A DNA stretch of 64,000 nt from Nonomuraea thailandensis (lineage in GTDB: Bacteria > Actinomycetota > Actinomycetes > Streptosporangiales > Streptosporangiaceae), in NCBI RefSeq assembly GCF_024172165.1, contig NZ_JAMZEB010000002.1, positions 8,654,501-8,718,500 of the forward strand, given 5' to 3'. Below the pieces are notes generated by a model, which saw nothing but the letters and a program-made list of their open reading frames with translations, did not search any database and was not told the DNA's origin. This document shows positions 23,747 through 34,707 of this stretch, piece by piece (the stretch's first letter is position 1; each line of letters begins with the position of its first letter). Made by a program: the position numbers and the translations under genes.

Positions 23747-24487
23747 GTGGCGCACATCGATCCGGACAGCCCGGTGCCCAAGTACTTCCAGCTTCGCGAG
23801 ATCCTGCTGGACCTCATCGACAGCGACGAGTTCGGCATCGGGGCGGCCATCCCGTCCGAGCGCGAGCTCTGCCAGCGCTTCGGCCTGTCCAGGATGACCG
23901 TACGGCAGGCTGTGGACCACCTCGTGTCCGAGGGCCGACTGCACCGCGTGCCCGGCAAGGGCACGTTCGTCGCGCGGCCGAAGATCGAGCTGGCGCTGCA
24001 GCTCACGTCGTTCACCGACGACATGCGGGCGCGGGGCATGATCCCCGGCTCGCGCGACCTGGACCGCCGCATCGTGCGGGCCAGCGCCCACCTGGCCAAG
24101 GAGCTGGGGATCCAGCCGGGCGAGGAGGTGCACTTCATCGAGCGGCTGCGTACGGCCGACGGCGAGCCGCTGTCCATCGAGCGGGCCCACATCCCGGTCA
24201 AGCTCGCCCCCGACCTCGCCGACCACGACTTGTCCGAAAAATCGCTCTATGAGCTGCTGGAGCGGCGCTACGGGCTCGTCATGGACGCCGGAGAGCTCAC
24301 CATCGACGGCGGCATCGCCGACCCGAGCGACGCCGACCTGCTGAAGCTGCCGCGCGGCGGGGCCGTGCTGCTGCTGCAGCGCCGGTCGTTCTCCGGCGGG
24401 GTCTGCGCCGAGCTGGGCGTGTCCACCTACCGCGCCGACCGCTACCAGCTCCGCACCCTCCTCGAAATGCCCGCCCGGCGTGGCTGA
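23747..24487 (+). CDS. dasR: GntR/HutC-family regulator, DasR-like amino-sugar repressor
   Basis: 246 residues. The N-terminal wHTH is PKYFQLREILLDLIDSDEFG...IPSERELCQRFGLSRMTVRQAVDHLVSEGRLHRVPGKGTFVA. The UTRA effector domain (about 85-240) has LTSFTDDMRARGMIPGS and ELTIDGGIADPSDADLLKLPRGGAVLLLQR. The order and spacing follow DasR/NagR, which release DNA on binding GlcN-6-P. AGGGGAGG precedes the GTG at 23747. The adjacent PTS genes and palindrome support the name; orthology has not been tested. Confidence 0.88.
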   Translation: MAHIDPDSPVPKYFQLREILLDLIDSDEFGIGAAIPSERELCQRFGLSRMTVRQAVDHLVSEGRLHRVPGKGTFVARPKIELALQLTSFTDDMRARGMIPGSRDLDRRIVRASAHLAKELGIQPGEEVHFIERLRTADGEPLSIERAHIPVKLAPDLADHDLSEKSLYELLERRYGLVMDAGELTIDGGIADPSDADLLKLPRGGAVLLLQRRSFSGGVCAELGVSTYRADRYQLRTLLEMPARRG

Positions 24488-24515
24488 GCCACGCCCCGAC
24501 ACCCGCTGACGCCCA

Positions 24516-24682
24516 CCAGGCGCGGCTCTTGAGCCGTGTCCCGATCCCCGGCGCGGCTCTTGAGCCCGCGTCCCTATCCCCGCCAGGCGCGGCTCTTGAG
24601 CCGCGTCCCGATCCCCGCCAGGCGCGGCTCTTGAGCCGCGTCCCGAACTCCGCCAGACTCGGCCGACGAGCCGCCGTGTCCG
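24516..24682. repeat. Tandem array of four hairpin-forming 32-35 bp repeats plus a degenerate fifth
   Basis: Units lie at 24516-24550, 24551-24582 (3 bp shorter), 24583-24617 and 24618-24652; a decayed copy occupies about 24653-24682. Each unit is built as CCAGG, a hairpin, then a GTCCCGATCCCCG-like spacer. In units 3 and 4 the hairpin is perfect: CGCGGCTC, TT, GAGCCGCG. It fills the 250-bp gap between dasR and the first EIIC gene. It could act as stacked terminators, a processed leader structure or a protein-binding array. Confidence 0.85.
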
Positions 24683-24726
24683 GCGCCTCATGACTCCTGG
24701 CATGACCACGCCTTGGAGGAACGCCG

Positions 24727-24741
24727 GTGAACGAGACGTGA
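24727..24741 (+). CDS. Four-codon leader ORF in front of the EIIC gene
   Basis: GTG AAC GAG ACG TGA. It has a perfect GGAGG (24715-24719) 7 nt upstream, while the main EIIC start at 24738 is 18 nt away from it. The leader stop overlaps the EIIC start (GTGA). The leader start region GTGAACGAGAC and the EIIC start region GTGAACGAAAC are an 11-bp tandem duplication with one mismatch. Ribosomes would have to reinitiate to make EIIC, or use an upstream in-frame ATG. Confidence 0.45.
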   Translation: MNET

Positions 24742-26084
24742 ACGAAACCTCCGCCGCCGCCCGGCCCTCGCCGTTCGCTCGCGTGATGACCGTGCTCCAG
24801 CGGCTGGGCCGCTCCCTCATGCTGCCCATCGCCGCCCTGCCCGCGGCCGCCCTGCTGCAGCGCTTCGGCCAGCCCGACATGCTCGGCTCCAACGGCGCCG
24901 CGCCGGGCGGCCTGGCCGACGTGTCCGGGATGGCCTGGATGAACGAGGTCGCCCACGTGCTGGCCGCCGCCGGGGCGGCATTGTTCGACAACCTGCCGCT
25001 GCTGTTCGCCGTGGGGGTGGCGATCGGCTTCGCCCGCAAGTCCGACGGCTCCACCGCGCTGGCCGCCGTGGTCGGCTACCTCGTCTTCGACCGCGTGACC
25101 AAGGCCATGTTCTTCGAGTCGGACATCAGGGACACCGTCGCCGTCAAGGTGGTCGAGCCCCAGGGCATCAAGGAGATCGTCGACAACGGCATCCAGAACC
25201 CCACCAGCGTGCTCGGCGGCATCGTCATCGGCCTGGTCGCCGCCGTCCTGTGGCAGCGCTTCCACCGCATCAAGCTGCCGTCCTGGCTGGCCTTCTTCGG
25301 CGGCCGGCGCTTCGTGCCCATCATCACCTCCATCGTGGCCCTGCTCATGGGCGTGGCGTTCGGCTGGCTGTGGCCGGTGATCGGCGAGTGGATCCGGCAC
25401 GCCGGCGAGGCCCTGGCCGCCATCGGCCCCATCGGCACCGGCATCTACGGCCTGATCAACCGCCTGCTCATCCCCCTCGGCCTGCACCACTTCGTCAACT
25501 CCGTGGTCTGGTACGTCGTGCCGCAGTGCGAGGTGGGCGGCCAGGTGCTGGGCGGGGACTGGAACTGCTACTTCGGCGGCGCCCCGTACTCCGGCCAGTT
25601 CATGGCCGGCTTCTTCCCCGTCATGATGTTCGCGCTGCCCGCCGCCGCCCTGGCCATGTGGCGGGCCGCCCCCGTGCACCGGCGGGCCACCGTGGGCGGC
25701 ATCATGCTCTCGGCAGCGCTGGCGTCGTTCGTCACGGGCATCACGGAGCCGATCGAGTTCGCCTTCATCTTCGTCGCGCCGCTGCTGCTGGTCGTCCACG
25801 CGATCCTGACCGGCCTGGCGATGGCGCTGACCACGCTGATCGGCGGCCAGCTCGGCTTCGGCTTCTCCGCCGGCCTGCTCGACCTGCTGCTGAACGCCAG
25901 CAAGTCGAACACCGAGAACCTGCCCGGCATCCTGGTCCTGGGCCTGGTCTACGGCCTGGTCTACTACGCCGTGTTCACGTTCCTGATCCGCAGGCTGAAC
26001 ATCATGACACCCGGCCGCGAACCCGAGCCCGACCTCGACTCGGGCGAGACCGAGCCCGGTTCGGGGAGATCAGCACCGGGGTAG
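24738..26084 (+). CDS. PTS EIIC permease (N-acetylglucosamine/glucose family), copy 1
   Basis: 448 residues, about ten membrane segments. Family motifs include RLGRSLMLPIAALPAAALLQRFGQ, LFAVGVAIGFARKSDGS, LLIPLGLHHFVNSVVWY and the substrate-site motif GITEPIEFAFIFVAP. There is no fused EIIB, consistent with NagE1/NagE2-type permeases of streptomycetes, which use a separate EIIB. GTG at 24738 is chosen for its overlap with the leader ORF; ATGs at 24690 and 24702 are in frame but lack ribosome-binding sites. The acidic C-terminal tail is not conserved in copy 2. Confidence 0.9.
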   Translation: MNETSAAARPSPFARVMTVLQRLGRSLMLPIAALPAAALLQRFGQPDMLGSNGAAPGGLADVSGMAWMNEVAHVLAAAGAALFDNLPLLFAVGVAIGFARKSDGSTALAAVVGYLVFDRVTKAMFFESDIRDTVAVKVVEPQGIKEIVDNGIQNPTSVLGGIVIGLVAAVLWQRFHRIKLPSWLAFFGGRRFVPIITSIVALLMGVAFGWLWPVIGEWIRHAGEALAAIGPIGTGIYGLINRLLIPLGLHHFVNSVVWYVVPQCEVGGQVLGGDWNCYFGGAPYSGQFMAGFFPVMMFALPAAALAMWRAAPVHRRATVGGIMLSAALASFVTGITEPIEFAFIFVAPLLLVVHAILTGLAMALTTLIGGQLGFGFSAGLLDLLLNASKSNTENLPGILVLGLVYGLVYYAVFTFLIRRLNIMTPGREPEPDLDSGETEPGSGRSAPG

Positions 26085-26115
26085 TAACCGACCTGACCCC
26101 CGCGTCGACGCTCAC

Positions 26116-27408
26116 GTGGGGGTGACCACGACCATGCAGGACCCGGCTCCGCCGCAGTCCCGGCTGTCGTCGGCCTTCTCCGTGCTGCAGCGCGTCGGCC
26201 GCTCCCTCATGATGCCCATCGCGGTCCTCCCCGCCGCCGGGCTGCTCTACCGCTTCGGCCAGGACGACCTGCTCGGCGCGCACGGCCTGGGCGGCGCGCT
26301 CCCCTGGCTGCTCCCGGTGGCCGGCGTCATGGCGGCGGCCGGCGCCGCCCTGTTCGACAACCTCGCGCTGCTGTTCGCCGTGGGGGTGGCGATCGGCTTC
26401 GCCCGCAAGTCCGACGGCTCCACCGCGCTGGCGGCCCTGGTCGGCTACCTCGTCTTCGACCACGTGAGCAAGACCCTCTTCTTCGACGCCGGGCACGGCG
26501 CCGTGCACGACAAGGTCTCGGTGACCCTCCAGAACGGCGTGCCCGCGCTCGACCTGGGCGCCCCGAACCCCACCGGCGTCCTCGGCGGCATCCTCATCGG
26601 CCTCACGGCCGCCCTCCTCTGGCAACGCTTCCACCGCGTCAAGCTGCCCTCCTGGCTGGCCTTCTTCGGCGGGCGCCGCTCGGTGCCCATCATCACCGCC
26701 GTGGCCGCCCTGCTGCTGGGCGTGCTGTTCGGCTTCCTGTGGCGCCCGATCGGCGACTGGCTGGCACAGGCGGGCGACTGGCTGTCCGCCCACGGCACGG
26801 TGGGGACCGGCCTCTACGGCGTGGCCAACCGCCTGCTCATCCCCATCGGCCTGCACCACGTGCTCAACACCATCGTCTGGTTCACGGTCCCCGAGTGCCA
26901 CGCGGGCGTGAACGGCGCCACCCGCGACGCGGCGGGCGACCTGAACTGCTACTTCGCCGGCGAGCAGGGCGCGGGCATCTTCATGACCGGCTTCTTCCCC
27001 GTGATGATGTTCGGCCTGCTCGGGGCCGCGCTGGCGATGTGGCGGGCCGCCCCGCCCGAGCGCAGGAAGGCGGTCGGGGGCATCCTGCTGTCGGCCGGCC
27101 TGACGGCCTTCATCACGGGCATCACGGAGCCCCTGGAGTTCGCCTTCATCTTCGTCGCCCCCGTGCTGTTCGCCGCCCACGCCCTCCTGACCGGCCTGTC
27201 CATGGCCCTGATGGCCGAGCTCGGCGCCCGCCTGGGCTTCACCTTCTCCGGCGGCGCCATCGACCTGCTGTTGAACGCCAGCAAGTCCAACACGCACGGC
27301 CTCGGCCTGATCATCGGGTTCGGCGTGGCGTACCTGCTGATCTACTACGCCCTGTTCACCCTGCTGATCCGCTGGCTCGACCTGCCCACCCCGGGACGCG
27401 AGCCCTAA
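26116..27408 (+). CDS. PTS EIIC permease, copy 2
   Basis: 430 residues, clearly a tandem paralogue of the preceding permease: VLQRVGRSLMMPIAVLPAAGLLYRFGQ, FAVGVAIGFARKSDGSTALAALVGYLVFD, LLIPIGLHHVLNTIVWF and GITEPLEFAFIFVAP are shared nearly residue for residue. It differs in the second extracellular loop (FFDAGHGAVHDKVSVTLQ) and in a longer ECHAGVNGATRDAAG loop near the end of the GLHH region. Start alternatives are GTG at 26116 and 26122 and ATG at 26134; none has a strong ribosome-binding site. The 31-bp gap implies co-transcription with copy 1. Confidence 0.9.
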   Translation: MGVTTTMQDPAPPQSRLSSAFSVLQRVGRSLMMPIAVLPAAGLLYRFGQDDLLGAHGLGGALPWLLPVAGVMAAAGAALFDNLALLFAVGVAIGFARKSDGSTALAALVGYLVFDHVSKTLFFDAGHGAVHDKVSVTLQNGVPALDLGAPNPTGVLGGILIGLTAALLWQRFHRVKLPSWLAFFGGRRSVPIITAVAALLLGVLFGFLWRPIGDWLAQAGDWLSAHGTVGTGLYGVANRLLIPIGLHHVLNTIVWFTVPECHAGVNGATRDAAGDLNCYFAGEQGAGIFMTGFFPVMMFGLLGAALAMWRAAPPERRKAVGGILLSAGLTAFITGITEPLEFAFIFVAPVLFAAHALLTGLSMALMAELGARLGFTFSGGAIDLLLNASKSNTHGLGLIIGFGVAYLLIYYALFTLLIRWLDLPTPGREP

Positions 27409-27588
27409 ACCCTTGACTCCCCCATCCCAAAGAGGGCCGGACCACTCCAGCTTCCCCCGAAACTTTCCCCGCATAACCGGACGAGCTTCCGCCGCACGCG
27501 CACAAGCTGGCGCTTTCTGTATTCCTGAGCCGGGCCGAAAACTCGTTTATACCGACTCTTTCTTCCATGCAGAGAATCGGAGCAGCCC

Positions 27589-27960
27589 ATGCCTCACGAC
27601 ATCGACGGCGCGCTGGCCCTGACGACCCCCCTGGTCTGGGGCCCGCCGGGCGCCCAACCGGACGAGCGCAGGCTGCGCCACCTGACCCAGGCCCTGGCGG
27701 AGGTGCTGGCCGGCCGCCGCCCGCCACAGGCCCTGGCCGACCGGCTGACCGAGCGCGCCTACCGCGAGCTGGTACGGGCGGGCCAGATGATCCATGCCGA
27801 CCGGCCGCCCTTCACCGGAAGCGTCCACATGAAGCAACCCCGCGACGGCGCCGTGGAAATGTGCGCGCTCGTCCATTGCGGCAACCGCAACCACGTCCTG
27901 GCCCTGCGCCTGGAACGACATGGCAACCAGTGGCTGTGCACCGAATTCGAAACGGCCTAG
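27589..27960 (+). CDS. Rv3235-family protein
   Basis: 123 residues. The pattern LTQALAEVLAGRRPPQALADRLTERAYRELVRAG, then RPPFTGSVHMKQPRDGAVEMCALVHCGNRNHVLALRLERHGNQWLCTEFETA, is that of the Rv3235-like family found beside secA in many actinobacteria. It is probably a small cytoplasmic alpha/beta protein; its function is unknown. GGAG lies 6 nt before the ATG. It converges on secA across a strong hairpin. Confidence 0.82.
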   Translation: MPHDIDGALALTTPLVWGPPGAQPDERRLRHLTQALAEVLAGRRPPQALADRLTERAYRELVRAGQMIHADRPPFTGSVHMKQPRDGAVEMCALVHCGNRNHVLALRLERHGNQWLCTEFETA

Positions 27961-27986
27961 GCGTGGCGGCCCGCCGAAAAGGCGAA

Positions 27987-28011
27987 CCCCCACCTCCGCA
28001 GGAGGTGGGGG
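27987..28011. terminator. Bidirectional terminator between the Rv3235-like gene and secA
   Basis: CCCCCACCTCC, GCA, GGAGGTGGGGG: a perfect 11-bp stem with a 3-nt loop, 26 bp past one stop and 15 bp past the other. The strongest intergenic hairpin in this part of the window. Confidence 0.8.
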
Positions 28012-28026
28012 CCCAGGAATGACGGA

Positions 28027-30816
<2,790 letters not shown>

Positions 30817-31040
30817 TTTATGTAAAGCTCCTCGCAGGTCTACCCCGGCGGCGCCGCCAGGAGGAGAGGCCGAGACAAACTTCCCCGTTAGCCATCGTAG
30901 GCGGTTCCGCAACCAGACACAGCCACCGTGACGACGAGGGCGCAGAACCAGTCTGGGAGAATGGGGACAAGGCAGAGGGTATGCCGGTGGAGAGCCGGCT
31001 CGCACCAATAGCGGGATATCCGGCAAAGGAAGGATTTGTC

Positions 31041-31301
31041 ATGGTTGAGGGGAAGAAGTCGGAGCATACCGAGAATCTCGGCAGCCACGGCGGGCGCGCG
31101 TCCTCGTGGCTCGCGGTGACGGTGATGCTGGTGGGCACCGTCGTGGCCGGCTTCGGTATGACGGCCGCGAACTGGACGCTCATCTGGATCGGCGCCGGGC
31201 TGTTCGTCGTCGGCGGCGTCCTCGCCCTCGTCTTCGATATCTTCACCGACGTCGTGATCGACGCTCCGCGGGTGGGCATGCGCGCTGAGGATCACCGCTG
31301 A
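31041..31301 (+). CDS. Small membrane protein with N-terminal HG...W motif (HGxxPAAW-like)
   Basis: 86 residues. After EHTENLGSHGGRASSW come two membrane segments: LAVTVMLVGTVVAGFGMTA and WTLIWIGAGLFVVGGVLALVF. This resembles the HGxxPAAW family of small actinobacterial membrane proteins, although the PAAW is ASSW here. AGGAAGG lies 7 nt before the ATG. It is divergent from secA with 224 bp between them. The function is unknown. Confidence 0.72.
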   Translation: MVEGKKSEHTENLGSHGGRASSWLAVTVMLVGTVVAGFGMTAANWTLIWIGAGLFVVGGVLALVFDIFTDVVIDAPRVGMRAEDHR

Positions 31302-31689
31302 CTCACGCATCGACGGCGGGCGCCCTACCCTGGGCCGCCCGCCGTCCGCATGCCGGGACACGATCACGCGACACGTGACGCCCGGGCGCGTCTCCGGGCC
31401 CGTACCCCCACCTCCGGGCGCGCCCCGCACCTCCAGCCGAGCACCTCGCACCCCCCGACCTGAGCGTTTCACCACCAGCTGCCTTCCCAGCCCGCCCTGC
31501 ACCCCGGCCCGCCCTGCACCCCGAGCCGCCCTGCAGTCGGAGACGTGCGCCCACCGCAGATGCGAGATGCGAGGCCCGCCACAGATGCGATGCGAGGCCC
31601 CAGGTGCGATCTCCGAGACGGGCAGCGGTCATTTCTGTCGGTGCCCATGGCTAGATTGCTCGCATGCATCGCCATATGGAGGCGCGGGC
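31302..31689. other. Gene-free stretch with short direct repeats
   Basis: No gene is supported here. It contains a 17-bp unit repeated three times (31490-31506, 31507-31523, and a diverged copy 31524-31540; core GCCCGCCCTGCACCCC). Farther on, CAGATGCGAGATGCGAGGCCC at 31557 is followed by CAGATGCGATGCGAGGCCC at 31582. The promoter of the downstream glycosylase gene must lie at its end. Confidence 0.6.
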
Positions 31690-32907
31690 ATGACCGGTGT
31701 GACCGATCTGACCGCCGAAGAGGCCCGCCGGATCATCCTGCGCGCGCAGGGTTTCATCGGCGCCGACGCGCGCAAGGGCGGCGTGCACACCATGCTGCGC
31801 AAACTGGGCGCCGTCCAGCTCGACACGATCTCGGTCCTGGCCCGCTCGCACGAGCTGGTCGCCTACGCCCGCCTCGGCGCGGTGGGCCGCTCCAAGATCG
31901 AGCGCGCCTACTGGCACAATCCCGCCCAGAGCTTCGAATACTGGTGCCACGCCGCCTGCATCCTGCCCATCGAGCACTGGCCGCTCTACTCCTTCCGCCG
32001 CCGGGCCTACCGCGAGCGGCGTTACCGGTGGCACGAGGTGCCCGACAACGTGGAGAAGCTGCTCGACCAGGTCAGGGAGTCGGGCCCGCTGACGACGTCC
32101 GACGTGGGCGGCGCCAAGAACGGCGGCCCGTGGTGGGACTGGTCCGACTCCAAGATCGGCCTGGAGTGGCTGCTCGACATCGGCGAGCTGGTGTGCAGCC
32201 GCCGCGTCGGCTGGCGCCGCGTCTACGACCTGGCCGAGCGGGTGGTCCCCGCCGACCTCCTGGCCGACGACCTGTCCGACGAGGAGTGCATCGTACGTCT
32301 GGCGGGCGTGGCCGGGCGTTCCCTCGGCGTGGCCAACCGCACCGACCTCATCGACTTCCTCCGCCTCAAGGGCCGTTACGCGGCGATCCTCGACGAGGTC
32401 CTGCTCAGCGGCGCGGCGGGCCTGGTGCCCGTGACCGTCGCCGGCTGGCCGGGCAAGAAGGGCCTGGCCAACGCGTGGGCGGCGCCCGAGGGCCTGGAGT
32501 CCGAGCCGCGCGGCCGCCACCGCACCACGCTGGTGTCGCCGTTCGACTCCCTCATCTGGCACCGCGAGCGCACGAAGCGGGTGTTCGGCTTCACCTACAC
32601 GCTGGAGCTCTACGTCCCCAAGCCCAAGCGCGTGCACGGCTACTTCACGATGCCGGTGCTGTCCGGAGGGCGGCTGATCGGGCGCGTCGACCCGGCCCGC
32701 GAGGGCTCCACGCTGGTGGCCAGGCAGGTCCACCTGGAGCCCGGCCTCTCACCCGCCAAGTGGGCCGACGCCCTGAGCGAGGCTCTCTGGTCGGCCGCCG
32801 AGTGGGTGGGCTGCGACGCCGTACGCGTCGAACGCTCCGACCCACCTGAGCTGCTCCCCATGCTCAACGCAACCCCCGCACCCCCGCCCCAGCCCAACGC
32901 GAGCTGA
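31690..32907 (+). CDS. Winged-helix DNA glycosylase of the YcaQ/AlkZ family
   Basis: 405 residues. The family catalytic tripeptide appears as QLD in KLGAVQLDTISVLARSHELV, the QxD form of E. coli YcaQ (AlkX) rather than the QxQ of AlkZ. Other conserved parts are FEYWCHAACILPIEHWPLY, the winged-helix SPFDSLIWHRERTKRVFGFTYTLELYVP, and GYFTMPVLSGGRLIGRVDPA. These enzymes excise alkylated bases and unhook interstrand crosslinks. GGAGG is 8 nt before the ATG. The Pro-rich last 12 residues are not conserved. Could relate to self-resistance in a producer strain (inference). Confidence 0.88.
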   Translation: MTGVTDLTAEEARRIILRAQGFIGADARKGGVHTMLRKLGAVQLDTISVLARSHELVAYARLGAVGRSKIERAYWHNPAQSFEYWCHAACILPIEHWPLYSFRRRAYRERRYRWHEVPDNVEKLLDQVRESGPLTTSDVGGAKNGGPWWDWSDSKIGLEWLLDIGELVCSRRVGWRRVYDLAERVVPADLLADDLSDEECIVRLAGVAGRSLGVANRTDLIDFLRLKGRYAAILDEVLLSGAAGLVPVTVAGWPGKKGLANAWAAPEGLESEPRGRHRTTLVSPFDSLIWHRERTKRVFGFTYTLELYVPKPKRVHGYFTMPVLSGGRLIGRVDPAREGSTLVARQVHLEPGLSPAKWADALSEALWSAAEWVGCDAVRVERSDPPELLPMLNATPAPPPQPNAS

Positions 32908-33123
32908 GCACGCCACACACACATCCACGCACACGTCCGGGCCCCACCACAACGGCCCGGGCGGCTCGGACGGGCGGCTCGGACGGGTCCCGCTACTCAA
33001 GCCACGTCACAACCCCAGTCACGTTGCGCAACCCAAAGCCACGTTCTCAGTACAGCCGTGTCCGCAACTCGAGCCACATCTCGCACCTCGAGCCACGGCA
33101 GCAGCTCAAGCAGCGTCCGTGGC

Positions 33124-33822
33124 TCAGGTGATCTCGAGCATGCGCTCCCGCACCGCGTACACCACGGCTTCCATCCGCGAGTGCAGCTGCAGCTTGTCGA
33201 GGATGTTGCGCACGTGGTTCTTCACGGTGTTCTCGGAGATGAACAGCTGCTTGGCGATCTCCCGGTTGTTCATGCCCTTGGCGACGAGCCGCAGCACCTC
33301 CATCTCCCGGTCGGTCAGCCGGGGAACGGGAAGCTGAGGCGGCCGCTCGGCCTCCTTGCGGCTCATGTTGGCGAACTCGCTGATGAGCTTGGCCGCCATC
33401 GCCGGGTTGATTAACGACTGGCCTTCGTGCACGCCGCGCACCGCGGCCGGGACGTCGTTGATCTGGACGTCCTTGAGCAGGTAGCCGGTGGCTCCCGCCT
33501 TGATGGCCTCGAAGAGATCCTCTTCCTCGTCGCTCACCGTCAGCATGATGATGCGGGTGCTCGGGACGGAGGCCTTGATGCCCTTCGTCGCCTCGATCCC
33601 GTCCTGCCGCGGCATGCGCACGTCCATGAGCGCGACGTCAGGCATGAGGCGATCGGCCAGTTCGACCGCCTCCTGCCCGTCGCTCGCCTCACCGACCACC
33701 TCGATGTCAGGCTCGGCGGCCAGCGCCAGCGCCAGGCTCCGCCGGATCAGCTCGTGATCGTCGACGATCAGCACGCGGATCGGCTCGCTCGCCTGCGCGC
33801 GGGCCTCGTCAGACTCGGTCAC
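33124..33822 (-). CDS. Orphan LuxR/NarL-family response regulator
   Basis: 232 residues from GTG at 33822 (AAGGAGG close upstream). The receiver has VLIVDDHELIRRSL, phospho-acceptor D67 in DVALMDVRMPRQDG, and YLLKDV. The HTH is LTDREMEVLRLVAKGMNNREIAKQLFISENTVKNHVRNILDKLQLHSRMEAV. No histidine kinase adjoins it, so the partner is elsewhere. The frame continues open upstream through a 15-bp repeat that would encode RHEAD-type repeats; the ribosome-binding site argues against that longer form. Confidence 0.88.
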   Translation of the reverse strand: MTESDEARAQASEPIRVLIVDDHELIRRSLALALAAEPDIEVVGEASDGQEAVELADRLMPDVALMDVRMPRQDGIEATKGIKASVPSTRIIMLTVSDEEEDLFEAIKAGATGYLLKDVQINDVPAAVRGVHEGQSLINPAMAAKLISEFANMSRKEAERPPQLPVPRLTDREMEVLRLVAKGMNNREIAKQLFISENTVKNHVRNILDKLQLHSRMEAVVYAVRERMLEIT

Positions 33823-33840
33823 GAAGCCTCCTTGGTGAGC

Positions 33841-33885
33841 CTCGTGACGACCAGCCTCGTGACGATCAGCCTCGTGACGATCAGC
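33841..33885. repeat. Three 15-bp tandem repeats in the leader of the orphan regulator
   Basis: CTCGTGACGACCAGC, then two copies of CTCGTGACGATCAGC, immediately upstream of the ribosome-binding site of the regulator gene at 33822. On the minus strand the unit reads GCTGATCGTCACGAG. It could be a transcribed leader repeat or a binding array. Confidence 0.8.
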
Positions 33886-34038
33886 CTCGCGCCTGCCATT
33901 GCCTCGCTTCGCTCGCTCATCCCTACCTGACTGAGCTCGCTCACGTCTCCTCCTCGTCGGGGGGCCAGAGCCGTTGAACCGCCATGATGGCATGTACCCG
34001 CGGTTCTCGGGTGGTCGAGAAGATCTTTTAGCGCGCGA

Positions 34039-34707
34039 TCAGGGCTCTATGAGCCGCAACACGCCGTAGTTGTAGCCGCGTCTGTTGTAGACGACGCACG
34101 GCTGGCCGCTCTCCTTGTCACGGAACAGGTAGAAATCATGTCCGACCAGCTCCATCTCGAGCAGGGCCTGATCGATGGTCATGGGCTCGGCTCGGTGGAA
34201 CTTCTCCCGGACGATGAGCGGCCCGTCGCCGTCCATCTCGATCGGGACGATGTCGTCGTAGAGTTGGTCGCTCTTCTGCTGCAGCTCGTCCTCGTCAGGC
34301 TCGGCCTGTTTCGGGGCGCCTGACTGCGTGCGGGGCTTCAGATCGGCGGCGTCAGGGAGCGTCGCGGTGATCTCCGCCACCGAGGGCGGGCAGTGGTTGC
34401 CGTGGTGGACCTTACGCCGGTCGGCCAGCCGCCTGAGACGGCCTTCCAGCTTGTCGAGGGCTAGATCGAAGGCTGCGAGTCGGTCGTCGGCCGAGGCTTC
34501 GGCGCGGATGGCCGGCCCTCGGGAGTGAATGGTGAGCTCGACGCGCTCCCGCTGATCGGCGAGGCGCGGATTACGCTCCTTGGACACCTCCACATCGACT
34601 CGGATGAGTTTGTTGTCCAGACGTTCGATCCTGGCCAGCTTGGTCGTCACGTGGTCTCGGAACCGATCACTAACTCCTGTGTGCCGGCCCTTGACGATGA
34701 TGTCCAT
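34039..34707 (-). CDS. hpf: Ribosome hibernation promoting factor, long form
   Basis: 222 residues. The N-terminal HPF/YfiA domain (MDIIVKGRHTGVSDRFRDHVTTKLARIERLD) is followed by a charged linker (about 110-160). The C-terminal dimerisation domain is IVREKFHRAEPMTIDQALLEMELVGHDFYLFRDKESGQPCVVYNRRGYNYGVLRLIEP. The long form dimerises 70S ribosomes into inactive 100S particles in starvation or hypoxia. AAGGGGGG lies 8 nt before the ATG at 34707. Its position between secA and comF matches Rv3241c. Confidence 0.93.
   Translation of the reverse strand: MDIIVKGRHTGVSDRFRDHVTTKLARIERLDNKLIRVDVEVSKERNPRLADQRERVELTIHSRGPAIRAEASADDRLAAFDLALDKLEGRLRRLADRRKVHHGNHCPPSVAEITATLPDAADLKPRTQSGAPKQAEPDEDELQQKSDQLYDDIVPIEMDGDGPLIVREKFHRAEPMTIDQALLEMELVGHDFYLFRDKESGQPCVVYNRRGYNYGVLRLIEP

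Noticed and set aside
24516..24682. CRISPR array
   Set aside because: Units are contiguous with no unique spacers, and no cas genes are near; the repeats are self-complementary hairpins.
33822..33993. Longer N-terminus of the orphan response regulator starting at 33993
   Set aside because: The extension is Arg/His/Glu repeat sequence generated by a DNA repeat, and AAGGAGG is placed for the GTG at 33822.
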